A DNA stretch of 64,000 bases, taken from assembly GCA_041906185.1 (NCBI GenBank), contig JAYRJQ010000003.1, positions 62,001 through 126,000 on the forward strand, read 5' to 3'. The notes under the pieces were generated by a model. It saw nothing but the letters and a program-made list of their open reading frames with translations, did not search any database and was not told the origin of the DNA. The stretch is from Roseateles_B sp041906185. GTDB lineage: Bacteria; Pseudomonadota; Gammaproteobacteria; Burkholderiales; Burkholderiaceae_C. Shown in pieces: positions 9,358-17,798 of this stretch; position 1 is the first letter of the stretch, and each line of letters opens with the position of its first letter. The translations under genes and the position numbers were made by a program.

Positions 9358-9546
9358 TCAGGCGGCCAGCAGCGAGATGACCGAGCTCAGGCCGAAGAAG
9401 GCCAGCATCGCGACGATCATCGCTTCCTCGACCTTGCCGGCCGAGACGGGTTCGAAAGACAGGTTGCCGGTGGCTTCCAGGGCCGCCGGGCTGGCGGCCA
9501 CAAAGGAGGTGGTCACCGGGGAAATGAACTTCTTGAGTGCAAACAT
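9358..9546 (-). CDS. Small hypothetical protein with C-terminal membrane helix
   Basis: Protein of 62 residues that I do not recognise. The first half is mildly basic and polar (MFALKKFISPVTTSF), the middle carries acidic residues, and residues about 43-62 (EAMIVAMLAFFGLSSVISLL) form one probable transmembrane helix ending the protein. Third codon positions are mostly G or C as in the neighbours, the gene has a plausible GAG ribosome site seven bases before the ATG, and a terminator hairpin follows. Those three points make a real gene likely. An ATG four codons earlier (9558) is possible. Function unknown. Confidence 0.55.
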   Translation of the reverse strand: MFALKKFISPVTTSFVAASPAALEATGNLSFEPVSAGKVEEAMIVAMLAFFGLSSVISLLAA

Positions 9547-9859
9547 GGAGCTTCTCATCGATGTCGGATGGACGGGTGGGTGAGAAGACCTCTCGAGCGG
9601 CCCTACAGCTGCCACTCTCACCAATCAGGCGGGCACGTCCACATGCGTCACCTGGCTTGGCGTCTCGGCCGCGGGATCTTCCGCTGCCTTAGGCCTTGTG
9701 ATGCCCTCCAGGGCGCCACAAGAAGAAGTATCGCAGAGATTGGTGAAAACCCTATGACAATGTTCGGGGTTAACCCGTACTTTTCTGCATAGATTGATGT
9801 CAGGTCGTCAGAGGCGTGACTATCTGAAACAGAAATGTCCGATTCGCGAACTTGCCGAC
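9547..9859. other. Intergenic region between two minus-strand genes
   Basis: No gene seen. It must carry the promoter of the 62-residue protein to its left and any terminator of the DMT transporter on its right. A perfect 10-bp palindrome, GGGTTAACCC, lies at 9767-9776. I see no convincing paired promoter boxes. Confidence 0.4.
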
Positions 9860-10795
9860 TCAAGCCTGTTCGCGTCGAAGGGTCGCCAACAGCGGCAGCG
9901 TCTGCACCCCGAGCATGCTGATGAGGATCAGCCCGCAGCCGGCGAGACCGGCGGCGCTGAGGCGGTCACCCATCAGCGCGTAGCCGAAGGCAGCGGAGAA
10001 GACGGTTTCCGACGACAGAATGATGGCGGCGTCCGCGGCATGCGAGTAGCGCTGGGCCACCACCTGCGCCGTGAAGGCGACCCCGACCGACATCACGCCG
10101 GTGTACAGGATGGCGCCCGCGGCTTCGCGCAGACCTGTCCACGTCCAGGGTTCGAAGACGAGGGCATAGGCCAGGGCCGCGAGGCCGACGAAGAAGAACT
10201 GCCCGCACGCGACCGAGAAGGGCGCGTTCATGCGGTCGGCCACCCGGCCCACCATCAGCACGTGGACGGCCCAGGGCAGGGCGGACGCGATCACCCAGGC
10301 GTCGCCCAGGCCGATCTTCAGCTCATGGGCACCGGACAGCAGGAAGGCACCCACCAGGCAGGCCAGGCCACCGGGCCACACGGACCAGTGCGGCACCTGC
10401 CGCAGCAGGAACCAGCCGAGCACGGGCACCAGCGGCACATAGAGGGCCGTGAGGAAGCCGGCGTTGGTGACCGTGGTGCTGACGATGCCGATCTGCTGCA
10501 TGGCGGCGCCCAGCAGCAGCAGGGAGGCCAGCGCGGCGATCTTGTGCCAGTCCTGCCGCTGCAGGGCGGCGCCCTGGGCGGCGAGCTGCCCCTGCTCGCG
10601 CCAGGCGAGCGGCAGGACCACGAGCGAGCCCACCAGGAAGCGCACACCGGTGAACATCATCGGGCCGATGTGGTCCATGCCCTGGCTCTGAGCGACGAAG
10701 GCGGAGCCCCAGATCAGGGCGATGACAATGAGCAGGAGGTTTGCTTGGACGCGGGTCACGGGGCAGGCTCGAGTGGGCGGGGCAAGGCCCTGCAT
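9860..10795 (-). CDS. DMT superfamily (EamA) transporter
   Basis: Inner-membrane exporter of about 311 residues with ten predicted helices in two EamA repeats; the first repeat begins with NLLLIVIALIWGSAF and the second with the ACLVGAFLL region. Such proteins usually export amino acids or metabolites; the substrate is unknown here. The start is uncertain: an ATG at 10795 is used, but a GTG at 10759 gives a protein that begins directly before helix 1. Neither has a strong ribosome site. No functional partner is evident nearby. Confidence 0.82.
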   Translation of the reverse strand: MQGLAPPTRACPVTRVQANLLLIVIALIWGSAFVAQSQGMDHIGPMMFTGVRFLVGSLVVLPLAWREQGQLAAQGAALQRQDWHKIAALASLLLLGAAMQQIGIVSTTVTNAGFLTALYVPLVPVLGWFLLRQVPHWSVWPGGLACLVGAFLLSGAHELKIGLGDAWVIASALPWAVHVLMVGRVADRMNAPFSVACGQFFFVGLAALAYALVFEPWTWTGLREAAGAILYTGVMSVGVAFTAQVVAQRYSHAADAAIILSSETVFSAAFGYALMGDRLSAAGLAGCGLILISMLGVQTLPLLATLRREQA

Positions 10796-10923
10796 CTTAG
10801 CGAGGCTGCCGCGGCACTGCCCGCACTGGCGGCCTGCTGACTTTCCCATCGGTCCAGCCGGCCTTCGCGTCGGCCTTAGTGTCGGCAGTAGTGTCGATCT
10901 TGGCGTCGGCCCCCGGCGGGCAC

Positions 10924-10951
10924 AAAAAAATGCCGACCCGGGCGGGTCGGC
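10924..10951 (-). terminator. Intrinsic terminator of the PEP-CTERM gene
   Basis: Stem of eight G/C-rich pairs (10932-10939 with 10944-10951), four-base loop, then seven T residues on the minus strand (10930-10924). It lies 22 bp after the stop codon of the PEP-CTERM gene. Confidence 0.88.
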
Positions 10952-10973
10952 TGGCTGTCGGCGAAGGCCGGGT

Positions 10974-11516
10974 TCAGGCGCGGCGGCGGCGGGCGGCGGC
11001 GCCCAGTGCCATCAGGCCGAGGGCGCTCAGCGCCAGGGAGCCCGGTTCCGGCACATTGCGCGCGCCGATGAAGCCGTCGACGATCAGGTCGCCGCCAGCG
11101 CCGTTGTAGCTCTTCCAGTAGAGGTTGGTCGGGTCCAGGTTCAGGTTCAGCACGGGCAGGTCGCCGGGGGCGCCATGGGACCAGGAGATGCCGATGAAGC
11201 TGGACCAGTTCGGTTCGGTGCCGCTCATCAGGATGTCCTCGTAGGTGGAGGCGACGCCGTCGTAGTCCCGGGGATTGGGCTGTTGAGTGCCTTCCCACCA
11301 GGTCCAGGAGTAGACCTGCGTGCCGTAGAGGGCGCCGCTCAGGGTGCCGGCGGTGTCGATGAGACGTCCGTAGCCATCGGAAAAGGTCAGGGTGCCGTTG
11401 TAGGTCGCACCGGACGCGAAGTCCAGGTGGATGCTGGCCACGACATCAGCCTGGGCAGGCACCGCGGCGAAGGTGGCAACTGCGACGGCCATCGAGCCGA
11501 GAATTTTCCGAAGCAT
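10974..11516 (-). CDS. PEP-CTERM sorting domain protein
   Basis: Secreted protein of 180 residues. It has an N-terminal Sec signal peptide ending AQA near residue 22 and a C-terminal PEP-CTERM signal: VPEPGS, a hydrophobic stretch (LALSALGLMALGAA) and RRRRA. This tail is recognised by exosortase (EpsH) and sorted to the outer surface, usually in exopolysaccharide-producing bacteria. The body is rich in Ser, Thr, Gly and Trp without a recognised domain. The ATG has a GGGAG site. It is a single gene with its own terminator; no exosortase or polysaccharide genes lie in the window. Function of the body is unknown. Confidence 0.88.
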   Translation of the reverse strand: MLRKILGSMAVAVATFAAVPAQADVVASIHLDFASGATYNGTLTFSDGYGRLIDTAGTLSGALYGTQVYSWTWWEGTQQPNPRDYDGVASTYEDILMSGTEPNWSSFIGISWSHGAPGDLPVLNLNLDPTNLYWKSYNGAGGDLIVDGFIGARNVPEPGSLALSALGLMALGAAARRRRA

Positions 11517-11682
11517 GCGTAGACTCCCAATGAGGGTTGAAGGTAGGAACGTCTCCCATAAGCAGGAGTCGTGCCACTCCCGCAGGCACGGGGCAAAAAG
11601 CCGTTCGCCACTCGCACGGCGCTGGCGCACGCGACCATTTGTAAAAATTGTCGACAAGCCCTCGATGGCCATTCCACCGGAC

Positions 11683-12471
11683 TCAGCCCTGCAGATAGGC
11701 GAGTTCCTCGTCGCTGAATCCCGCACGCCGTCGGGCGTCGAGGTTGAACGGGGCCCGCAGGCGCGGCGCCTGGTACTGCTGGACCAGTTGCGCATAGGTC
11801 GGGACCGGATCGAGACCGCGGGCCCGGCAGAGGTGGCGATACCAGCGGTTGCCGATTTCCACATGCCCGATCTCATCCCGCAGGATGACGTCCAGAATGG
11901 CCACGGCGCGCTCGTCCCCCGCCTTGCGGAACTTGGCCTGCAGCGGTGGCGTGGCGTCCAGGCCGCGCGCCTCCAGCGTGCGCGGCACGAGGGCCATGCG
12001 CGCGAGCACGTCGTCCTTCGTGCGCTCGGCCATGGTCCAAAGACCGTCGTGGGCGTCGAAGTCGCCATAGTGGTGGCCCAGGGACTGCAGGTGCTCATGC
12101 AGCAGGCTGAAGTGCAAGGCCTCCTCGGCCGCGACCTGCAGCCAGTCGGCATAGAACGCGCGGGGCATGCCCGCGAAGCGCCAGACGGCATCCAGGCCCA
12201 GATTGATGGCGTTGAATTCGATGTGGCAGATGGCGTGGATCAACGCGGCGCGGCCCTCCACGGTGAAGGGCGAGCGGCTCGGGACCTGCAGCGCCTCTCG
12301 CAGGACCGGGCGTGCGGGGCGGCCGGGCAGGGGCTGATCGGGCGACAGCACGGTGTCGATGTCCAGCGGCGCGCCGGCCAGGAAATCGGCGCGCAACTGC
12401 GTCGCCAGGGCGGCCTTGCGGCTGGGGGCGGCTTCGCTGAGCACTGCCAGCGCCATCTTGCGGGTTTCCAT
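11683..12471 (-). CDS. DUF455 ferritin-like domain protein
   Basis: Protein of 262 residues with the ferritin-like DUF455 fold. Metal-ligand candidates lie in the helices HAICHIEFNAINLGLD, AAEEALHFSLLHEHL and LRDEIGHVEIGNRWYRHLC, giving the repeated Glu and Glu-x-x-His pattern of di-iron carboxylate proteins. Family members are widespread and poorly characterised; some relatives act as tRNA or small-molecule oxygenases, but I assign no reaction. It is divergent from the gamma carbonic anhydrase gene, 78 bp apart. Confidence 0.82.
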   Translation of the reverse strand: METRKMALAVLSEAAPSRKAALATQLRADFLAGAPLDIDTVLSPDQPLPGRPARPVLREALQVPSRSPFTVEGRAALIHAICHIEFNAINLGLDAVWRFAGMPRAFYADWLQVAAEEALHFSLLHEHLQSLGHHYGDFDAHDGLWTMAERTKDDVLARMALVPRTLEARGLDATPPLQAKFRKAGDERAVAILDVILRDEIGHVEIGNRWYRHLCRARGLDPVPTYAQLVQQYQAPRLRAPFNLDARRRAGFSDEELAYLQG

Positions 12472-12549
12472 CCGTAAAATTATCGCTTTGGCGCCAGGCT
12501 GCGGCCTGACGCCCGACAAGTGATGCCCGACAAGACAAGGAGTGCCTCG

Positions 12550-13074
12550 ATGGCGATCTATCAGCTGGGTGAGCATGTGCCCGACGTGGCCGAGACGGCC
12601 TGGGTGGCCGACAGCGCCGAGGTGATCGGGCGGGTGAGCCTCGCCGAGGACGTGAGCGTCTGGTTCCAGGCCGTCCTGCGCGGCGACAGCGACACGCTCA
12701 CCATCGGCCGCGGCAGCAATATCCAGGACGGCTCGGTGCTGCACGCCGACACCGGCTTCCCGCTGGTGCTGGGCGAGAACGTCACCGTCGGTCACCAGGT
12801 CATGCTGCACGGCTGCACGGTGGGGGACAACTCGCTGATCGGTATCGGCGCCGTGGTGCTCAACGGCGCCCGGATCGGTAAGAACTGCCTCGTGGGTGCC
12901 GGTTCGCTGGTGACTGAGGGCAAGGAGTTCCCCGACGGCAGCCTCATCATGGGCCGGCCGGCCGTGGTGGTGAAGGCGCTTCGCCCCGAGCAGGTGGCCG
13001 GTCTGGCCGCCAGTGCCCGTCACTATGTGGGCAACGGCCAGCGCTATGCCCAGGAGCTGACCCGCTTGCGCTGA
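12550..13074 (+). CDS. Gamma carbonic anhydrase family protein
   Basis: Left-handed beta-helix protein of 174 residues (YrdA/PaaY type). The hexapeptide repeats are clear and three histidines that bind metal in this family are present: H65 in VLHAD, H82 in VGHQV and H87 in MLHGC. The start follows a good AAGGAG site; an in-frame ATG ten codons earlier lacks one. Many relatives show weak or no carbonic anhydrase activity or act as thioesterases, so the reaction is uncertain. A strong terminator follows. Confidence 0.88.
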   Translation: MAIYQLGEHVPDVAETAWVADSAEVIGRVSLAEDVSVWFQAVLRGDSDTLTIGRGSNIQDGSVLHADTGFPLVLGENVTVGHQVMLHGCTVGDNSLIGIGAVVLNGARIGKNCLVGAGSLVTEGKEFPDGSLIMGRPAVVVKALRPEQVAGLAASARHYVGNGQRYAQELTRLR

Positions 13075-13110
13075 GCGCGATCGGCCCCATGTAGGGGGCT
13101 CGATGATTCT

Positions 13111-13146
13111 CCCGGCGGGCACAGCTTCGCCGGGTTTTTGTTTTTT
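13111..13146 (+). terminator. Intrinsic terminator after gamma carbonic anhydrase gene
   Basis: Seven-base-pair stem (cccggcg and cgccggg) with a ten-base loop, followed by a run of twelve bases of which eleven are T. It lies 37 bp after the stop. Confidence 0.88.
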
Positions 13147-13211
13147 GATTCTTGCAAGGGAGTCTGCCGGCACGAGCCTTTTGGGCTGGCGTGCCTGAGC
13201 GGACCAAGACC

Positions 13212-14165
13212 ATGAGTGAACTGCACAAATTCCTGTTCGAGGGCCTGCCCGTTCGCGGCATGCTGGTGCGCCTGACCGGCAGCTGGAAAGAGCTGCTGGC
13301 CCGCCGCCCCGGCGACAAGGCCTACCCGCCGGCCGTGCGCAGCCTGCTGGGGCAGATGTCCGCCGCGGGCGTGCTGATGCAGTCCAACATCAAGTTCAAT
13401 GGCGCGCTCGTGCTGCAGGTGCTCGGCGACGGGCCGGTGAAGCTCGCCGTGGTGGAGGTGCAGCCCGACCTGAGCTACCGCGCCACCGCCAAGGTGATCG
13501 GCGAGGTCGCCGACGATGCGCCGCTGGAGATGATGGTCAACGTGCTCGGCCAGGGCCGCTGCGCCATCACGCTGGACCCGAAGGACAAGATGCCCGGCAT
13601 GCAGCCCTACCAGGGCGTGGTGCCCCTGCACGGGGACCAGCGCGAGCCGCTGCACAAGATCTCGGAGGCGCTGGAGCACTACATGCTGCAGTCCGAGCAG
13701 CTCGACACGCGCCTCATCCTCGCTGCCAATGACGAGATGGCCGCGGGCCTGCTGATCCAGCGCATGCCGGTCGAGGGCGAGGCCAATCTGGAAGGCCACC
13801 CCGGACGCGGCGAGGCCATCGGCGACCACGAGGACTTCAACCGCATCTCGATGCTGGCCTCGACGCTGACCAGCGAGGAGCTGCTGACGCTCGACGCCGA
13901 GACCATCCTGCGCCGCCTCTTCTGGGAAGAGGACATGCGCCGCTTCGAGCCGCTGCGCCCGCGCTTCGCCTGCACCTGCTCGCGCGAGCGCGTGGGCCAG
14001 ATGCTGACGGGGCTGGGTCGCGAGGAAGTCGATGGCGTCATCGCCGAGCGTGGCGAGGTCGAGGTGGGCTGCGAGTTCTGCGGCGCCCAGTACCGCTTCG
14101 ACGCGGTGGACGTGGGCGGTCTCTTCGCGCCGCCGAGCGCGGGCGGCAGCCAGACGCTGCAGTAA
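13212..14165 (+). CDS. hslO: Redox-regulated chaperone Hsp33
   Basis: Cytosolic holdase chaperone of 317 residues that is switched on by oxidation. The four zinc-binding cysteines that form the redox switch are all present: C254 and C256 (CTC) and C287 and C290 (CEFC). The N-terminal chaperone domain spans about residues 1-180. The start MSELHKFLF is chosen because the family begins this way; an upstream in-frame start is shadow. It lies between two terminators, so it appears monocistronic. Confidence 0.96.
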   Translation: MSELHKFLFEGLPVRGMLVRLTGSWKELLARRPGDKAYPPAVRSLLGQMSAAGVLMQSNIKFNGALVLQVLGDGPVKLAVVEVQPDLSYRATAKVIGEVADDAPLEMMVNVLGQGRCAITLDPKDKMPGMQPYQGVVPLHGDQREPLHKISEALEHYMLQSEQLDTRLILAANDEMAAGLLIQRMPVEGEANLEGHPGRGEAIGDHEDFNRISMLASTLTSEELLTLDAETILRRLFWEEDMRRFEPLRPRFACTCSRERVGQMLTGLGREEVDGVIAERGEVEVGCEFCGAQYRFDAVDVGGLFAPPSAGGSQTLQ

Positions 14166-14181
14166 GCCAGTCGCTGTCGAC

Positions 14182-14216
14182 AAGAAAAAAGGGCCCGTCC
14201 AGCGACGGGCCCTTCT
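14182..14216. terminator. Bidirectional terminator between hslO and the nucleotidase gene
   Basis: Nine-base-pair perfect stem (14191-14199 with 14204-14212) and a four-base loop. On the minus strand it is followed by TTTTTTCTT, a strong U-tract for the convergent 5'-nucleotidase gene. On the plus strand only TTCTT follows, so it ends hslO more weakly. Confidence 0.85.
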
Positions 14217-14231
14217 TGCATCAAGCGGGGC

Positions 14232-15983
14232 TCAGCGGGCCTGCACGCGGTCCCGGGGCGTGGGCTTGAGGCCCGGGTGCGCCTTCAGGTAGGCCACCAG
14301 GGCTTCGTGGTCGATCACCCCGCGCTGCAGGATCTCGCCCTGCGCAAACGCCGGGAAACCGTCGCCGCCCGTGGCCAGGAACACGTTCATGGCGACCCGG
14401 TAGGGGGCGTCCATGCGCAGCGGCACACCGCGCAGCTGCAGGCTGCCGGCGACCACGCGCTGGCCGATCGGCTGGCGGGCGTCATAGGCGTAGCTCAGTC
14501 CCTCCGAGAGCTGCAGCGGCCGGAACTTGGGCTGCCCCACCCACTGCTGCTCGAGCGCCTCCTTGAGCTGGGCGCCGGTGAGGCGGATCACGACTAGGTT
14601 GTTGTTGAAGGGCTGGGTCGTGTAGACCTGGCCGAAGCTCACGGTGCCGTCGCCCTGGAAGGGCAGGTTGGAGCGCACGCCGCCGATGTTGGTGAGGGCA
14701 AAGTCCGCGCCGCCGTCCTCGGGCGCCCGCGTGGCGGCCCAGTGGGCGTCGGCGACCAGCTGGCCCATGGTCGTCGCGCCGGCAGCGTCCTCCTCGCGCG
14801 TGAAGGCGGCGCCGATGCGCCCCACCGGCCGGTCGATGATGGCGGTGGCCTTGCTTTCGTAGGCCGCGATCAGCGCCGTCTGGCCGGCGTCCTTGGTGTA
14901 CTGATCATGGCGGACGAGGCGGTTCTCGGCCACGGCGCTGCGCACGTCGCGCGTCCTGCGATCCAGCTGCACGTCGATGGCGGTGACGATGGTGCCGTAC
15001 TTGTCTCCGCTGGTGACGAGGCGGCCATCGATGCGGCAGTTGTAGGCGCGGTGCGTGTGTCCGCTGACGACGAGATCCACCGCGGGGTCCAGCTGCTTGA
15101 CGATGTTGACGATGGGGCCGGAGATGCCCGGGCATTCGTTGTAGTCGCCCACCGGGTAGCCGCCCTCGTGGATCAGCACCACGATGGCCTCGACGCCCCG
15201 CGCCTTCAGCTGCGGTACCAGGCGGTTGATGGTCTCGGCCTCGTCGTCGAAACGCAGGCCCTTGACGCTGCTGGGTACCACGATGCCCGGCGTGCCCTTG
15301 AGCGCGAGGCCGATGAAGGCCACGGGGATGCCCTCGAACTCGCGGATGGCATAGGCGGGGAACAGCGGCTTTCCGGTGGCCGTCTCGATGGTGCTGGCGG
15401 CGAGGTACTGGAAGCGGGCGCCCTTGAACGGCGCCGGGCCCTGGCAGCCCTTCTCGGGGTGGCAGCCGCCCTGCTGACGCCGGCGTAGCTCGTCCACGCC
15501 GGCGTCGAACTCGTGATTGCCCACGCTGCTCAGAGCCAGGTCCATGGCCGACAACGACTCGATGGCCGGCTCGTCATTGAAGAGCGCGGACAGCAGCGGC
15601 GAACCCCCGATAAGATCGCCGGCAGCCACGAAGACGTGGTTGGCGTGCCCCTTGCGCGCTTGCGCGACGGCCGTGGCCAGGTACTCGGCGCCACCGGCGT
15701 CCACGTCCAGGTGCTCGCCGGGTTGCGTGGGATGCTGGATCCGGATGCCACCCACGGGCGGCTTCAGATTGCCGTGGAAGTCATTGATGGCCAGGATGCG
15801 CAGGGCCACGGTCCCGGAGGGCGCCGGGTTCGAGGCGGGCGTCGTGGGTGGCGTCGTGCTGCAGGCGCTCAGCAGCCCGAGCGCGGCCGCCAGCGGCAGG
15901 GGCCGGTACCAGCGCCGAAGGGCGCCACGGAGGCGGGACGAGAAAGCTGACGACATGGCGGACGGAGCAACGGTGGCGGTCAT
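14232..15983 (-). CDS. Bifunctional metallophosphatase / 5'-nucleotidase lipoprotein
   Basis: UshA-like protein of 583 residues. A lipoprotein signal peptide ends with the lipobox LLSAC (lipid-bearing C41). The calcineurin-like metallophosphatase domain carries INDFHGNL near 67, GNHEFD and SGHTH, which bind two metals; the C-terminal 5'-nucleotidase domain contains the TNIGGVRSNLPF and YTTQPFNN segments that bind nucleotide. It probably hydrolyses extracellular nucleotides or cyclic nucleotides in the periplasm. The adjacent NadR/PnuC pair suggests NMN may be a substrate, producing nicotinamide riboside for uptake; that is inference. An alternative ATG lies at 15956. Confidence 0.9.
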   Translation of the reverse strand: MTATVAPSAMSSAFSSRLRGALRRWYRPLPLAAALGLLSACSTTPPTTPASNPAPSGTVALRILAINDFHGNLKPPVGGIRIQHPTQPGEHLDVDAGGAEYLATAVAQARKGHANHVFVAAGDLIGGSPLLSALFNDEPAIESLSAMDLALSSVGNHEFDAGVDELRRRQQGGCHPEKGCQGPAPFKGARFQYLAASTIETATGKPLFPAYAIREFEGIPVAFIGLALKGTPGIVVPSSVKGLRFDDEAETINRLVPQLKARGVEAIVVLIHEGGYPVGDYNECPGISGPIVNIVKQLDPAVDLVVSGHTHRAYNCRIDGRLVTSGDKYGTIVTAIDVQLDRRTRDVRSAVAENRLVRHDQYTKDAGQTALIAAYESKATAIIDRPVGRIGAAFTREEDAAGATTMGQLVADAHWAATRAPEDGGADFALTNIGGVRSNLPFQGDGTVSFGQVYTTQPFNNNLVVIRLTGAQLKEALEQQWVGQPKFRPLQLSEGLSYAYDARQPIGQRVVAGSLQLRGVPLRMDAPYRVAMNVFLATGGDGFPAFAQGEILQRGVIDHEALVAYLKAHPGLKPTPRDRVQAR

Positions 15984-16095
15984 GGCACTGCGAAGACGCT
16001 CAAAAGAGTGGGGGGGCGAGCGGCCCCTGTCGCGTCGGGAGGGGCCAAACGTTTGCCTTTGGCGGCGGCCAGTGTGCAGGGGGAGGGCGGTCGCG

Positions 16096-16812
16096 TCAAG
16101 GCGCGCGAGGACCGGCAGGCGGCGCTGACTTCAGTGCGTGTTCGCAGCCGGGGTCGTCGCAGAGCTCGCAGGTCCAGCGCGTGCTGCCTGGGAGTCGGGC
16201 CTGGCGGTCGAGCAGGCGGCTGAAGAGACCGCCCGGTGCGGGCGGGCTGGCGTCGTCCGGCTCGGCCGCGGCCGCCCGCGCCTGGATCAACGGCGTGATG
16301 GCATTCAGCGCCTGCTGCAGCCGCTGCGGGCCCTGGCCCTGGACGACGACGAAGGCATGGCCCGCCTCGCGCAGCCAGCGGCGCAGCAGCCGGTCCACGG
16401 GCGCCTGCGCGTGCGGGCCATCCCGCATGCCGTCGGCCACCCAGGGCAGGTCCGTCGCCATCAGCAGGCTCAGGTGGTAGCGGCGATGGGCCTGGTGGGC
16501 CGGGGCCGCCAGGCTCGTGTCGGCGAAGAGGTATTCGCTGTAGAGGGCGGGCATCAGCGCGGTGGTGTCGGCGATGAGCACGTCGTGGCCGGCCGCCAGC
16601 GCGTCCGCGCGGCGCTCCTGCTCCTCGATGATGCCGCGCTGCTCGTCCGCGCGGGGCGTGCGGCCCTCGCGGTCGCACCACTCGCGCAGGTACTCGTCCA
16701 CCCGGGCGACGCGCAGCCCGGTGAGTGCCGGCAGCGTCTCGTGCAGGGCCTGGGCGAGGGTGCTCTTGCCGGTGCTCTCGGCGCCGAGCAGGGCTATCCT
16801 CAGGGCGGTCAT
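16096..16812 (-). CDS. NadR-like AAA ATPase / nicotinamide riboside kinase
   Basis: P-loop kinase of 238 residues resembling the C-terminal ribosylnicotinamide kinase domain of NadR. Walker A is GAESTGKST at 10-18, and the DEYLREWC and ADTTAL segments are typical. It would phosphorylate imported nicotinamide riboside to NMN. It lacks the NadR adenylyltransferase and HTH domains. The C-terminus adds an Ala/Pro-rich linker and a short cysteine cluster (C215, C218, C223, H225) that could bind a metal; I do not know this tail from NadR. The start lies 13 bp after the pnuC stop, so the two genes form a salvage operon. Confidence 0.85.
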   Translation of the reverse strand: MTALRIALLGAESTGKSTLAQALHETLPALTGLRVARVDEYLREWCDREGRTPRADEQRGIIEEQERRADALAAGHDVLIADTTALMPALYSEYLFADTSLAAPAHQAHRRYHLSLLMATDLPWVADGMRDGPHAQAPVDRLLRRWLREAGHAFVVVQGQGPQRLQQALNAITPLIQARAAAAEPDDASPPAPGGLFSRLLDRQARLPGSTRWTCELCDDPGCEHALKSAPPAGPRAP

Positions 16813-16825
16813 GGCGCGGAGATGC

Positions 16826-17464
16826 TCAGACGGCCGGCTGCGCGCGCAGCTCGCGCGACCACGCGCGCCAGCCGGCGACGGACATGGGGATAAAGCCCGC
16901 GTAGAGCAGCACCGTCAGCCAGTAGCCCTTGAGGGCGAACAGGGCCACGGACACGACGTTGACCACCACCCACACGCCCCAGTTCTCCTGGTACTTGCGG
17001 CCCAGCAGATACTGGCCGAGCAGGCTCGCGACCGTGGGGAAGGCGTCCCAGTAGGGCAAGGTGGAGTCGGTGTAGCGCGCCAGGTAGAGCCCCAGCAGCG
17101 GCCAGGCCAGCAGGGTGAGGCCGATGGCCAGCACGAGGTGGTGCTGCTCCAGGCGCCGCACATACAGCGCCTCACCCTCGCGGGTGCGCCCGCGCAGCCA
17201 TTGCAGCCAGCCCCACAGCGCGAGCGCCGCGAACACCAGCTGCAGCGAGGCCTCGCCATACAGCTTGCCGGACCAGAACAGCACAAAGTAGAGCAGCGAG
17301 CTCATCAGGGCGAGCGGCCAGCCCAGCACCTGCACCCGCATATTGCAGATGACCATCCAGACGGCCAGCACGAAGGCCACCAGCTCCAGCCAGGTGATGG
17401 GGCTGCCGAAGGCCTCGAAGGCGGGCAGCAGCAGGGGGCTCAGCCAGGCGAGCAGGACGTCCAT
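16826..17464 (-). CDS. pnuC: Nicotinamide riboside transporter PnuC
   Basis: Inner-membrane facilitator of 212 residues with about seven transmembrane helices. The N-terminal ITWLELVAFVLAVWMVICN and the later WxxYGEASLQLVFAALALWGW region match PnuC, where conserved Trp and Asn residues stack on nicotinamide. Uptake is driven by phosphorylation of the substrate by the NadR-like kinase encoded immediately downstream. The gene starts 13 bp after the ftsB stop on the same strand, so readthrough from ftsB is possible. Confidence 0.93.
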   Translation of the reverse strand: MDVLLAWLSPLLLPAFEAFGSPITWLELVAFVLAVWMVICNMRVQVLGWPLALMSSLLYFVLFWSGKLYGEASLQLVFAALALWGWLQWLRGRTREGEALYVRRLEQHHLVLAIGLTLLAWPLLGLYLARYTDSTLPYWDAFPTVASLLGQYLLGRKYQENWGVWVVVNVVSVALFALKGYWLTVLLYAGFIPMSVAGWRAWSRELRAQPAV

Positions 17465-17477
17465 GGGAAAGGGCGGA

Positions 17478-17747
17478 TCAGCGATGGACCTGGACGTAGA
17501 TCTCGTCCGGGCGAACCATGCTCAGTTCGTAGCGGGCCTTTTCCTCGACCATCTCCAGGCCTTCGCGCAGGTCGCGCAGCTCGGCCTGGATCAGCGCATT
17601 GCGCGCCTGGGCCTGCTCATTGGCCTGCTGCTGCTGGCGCAGTTCGGCGCGCAGTTGCACGCCACGGGCCAGGCCCCCTTTGCCGAACCAGAGCTGGCCC
17701 TGGATGGCGATGAGGAAGGCGGCAAGGATGAACGCGAGGATTTTCAC
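17478..17747 (-). CDS. ftsB: Cell division protein FtsB
   Basis: Septum formation initiator (DivIC/FtsB family) that links FtsQ and FtsL in the divisome. A short cytoplasmic start is followed by one membrane helix (ILAFILAAFLIAIQGQLWF), the GKGG turn, then a coiled coil through about residue 70 ending EEKARYELSMVRPDEIYVQ, all typical. The GTG at 17747 gives the usual FtsB length (89 residues). An ATG at 17798 is in frame but falls on the U-tract of the eno terminator, so it is less likely. The eno-ftsB order is conserved in many proteobacteria. Confidence 0.9.
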   Translation of the reverse strand: MKILAFILAAFLIAIQGQLWFGKGGLARGVQLRAELRQQQQANEQAQARNALIQAELRDLREGLEMVEEKARYELSMVRPDEIYVQVHR

Positions 17748-17798
17748 GAGGGCCGAGTTTACGGCAGTCCGATGACGGCCCGCTTGCGGGATGTCCAT

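Noticed and set aside
9767..9776. Palindrome GGGTTAACCC as an operator
   Set aside because: Only ten bases, no second copy seen and no promoter around it that I could pair; too little to claim a site.
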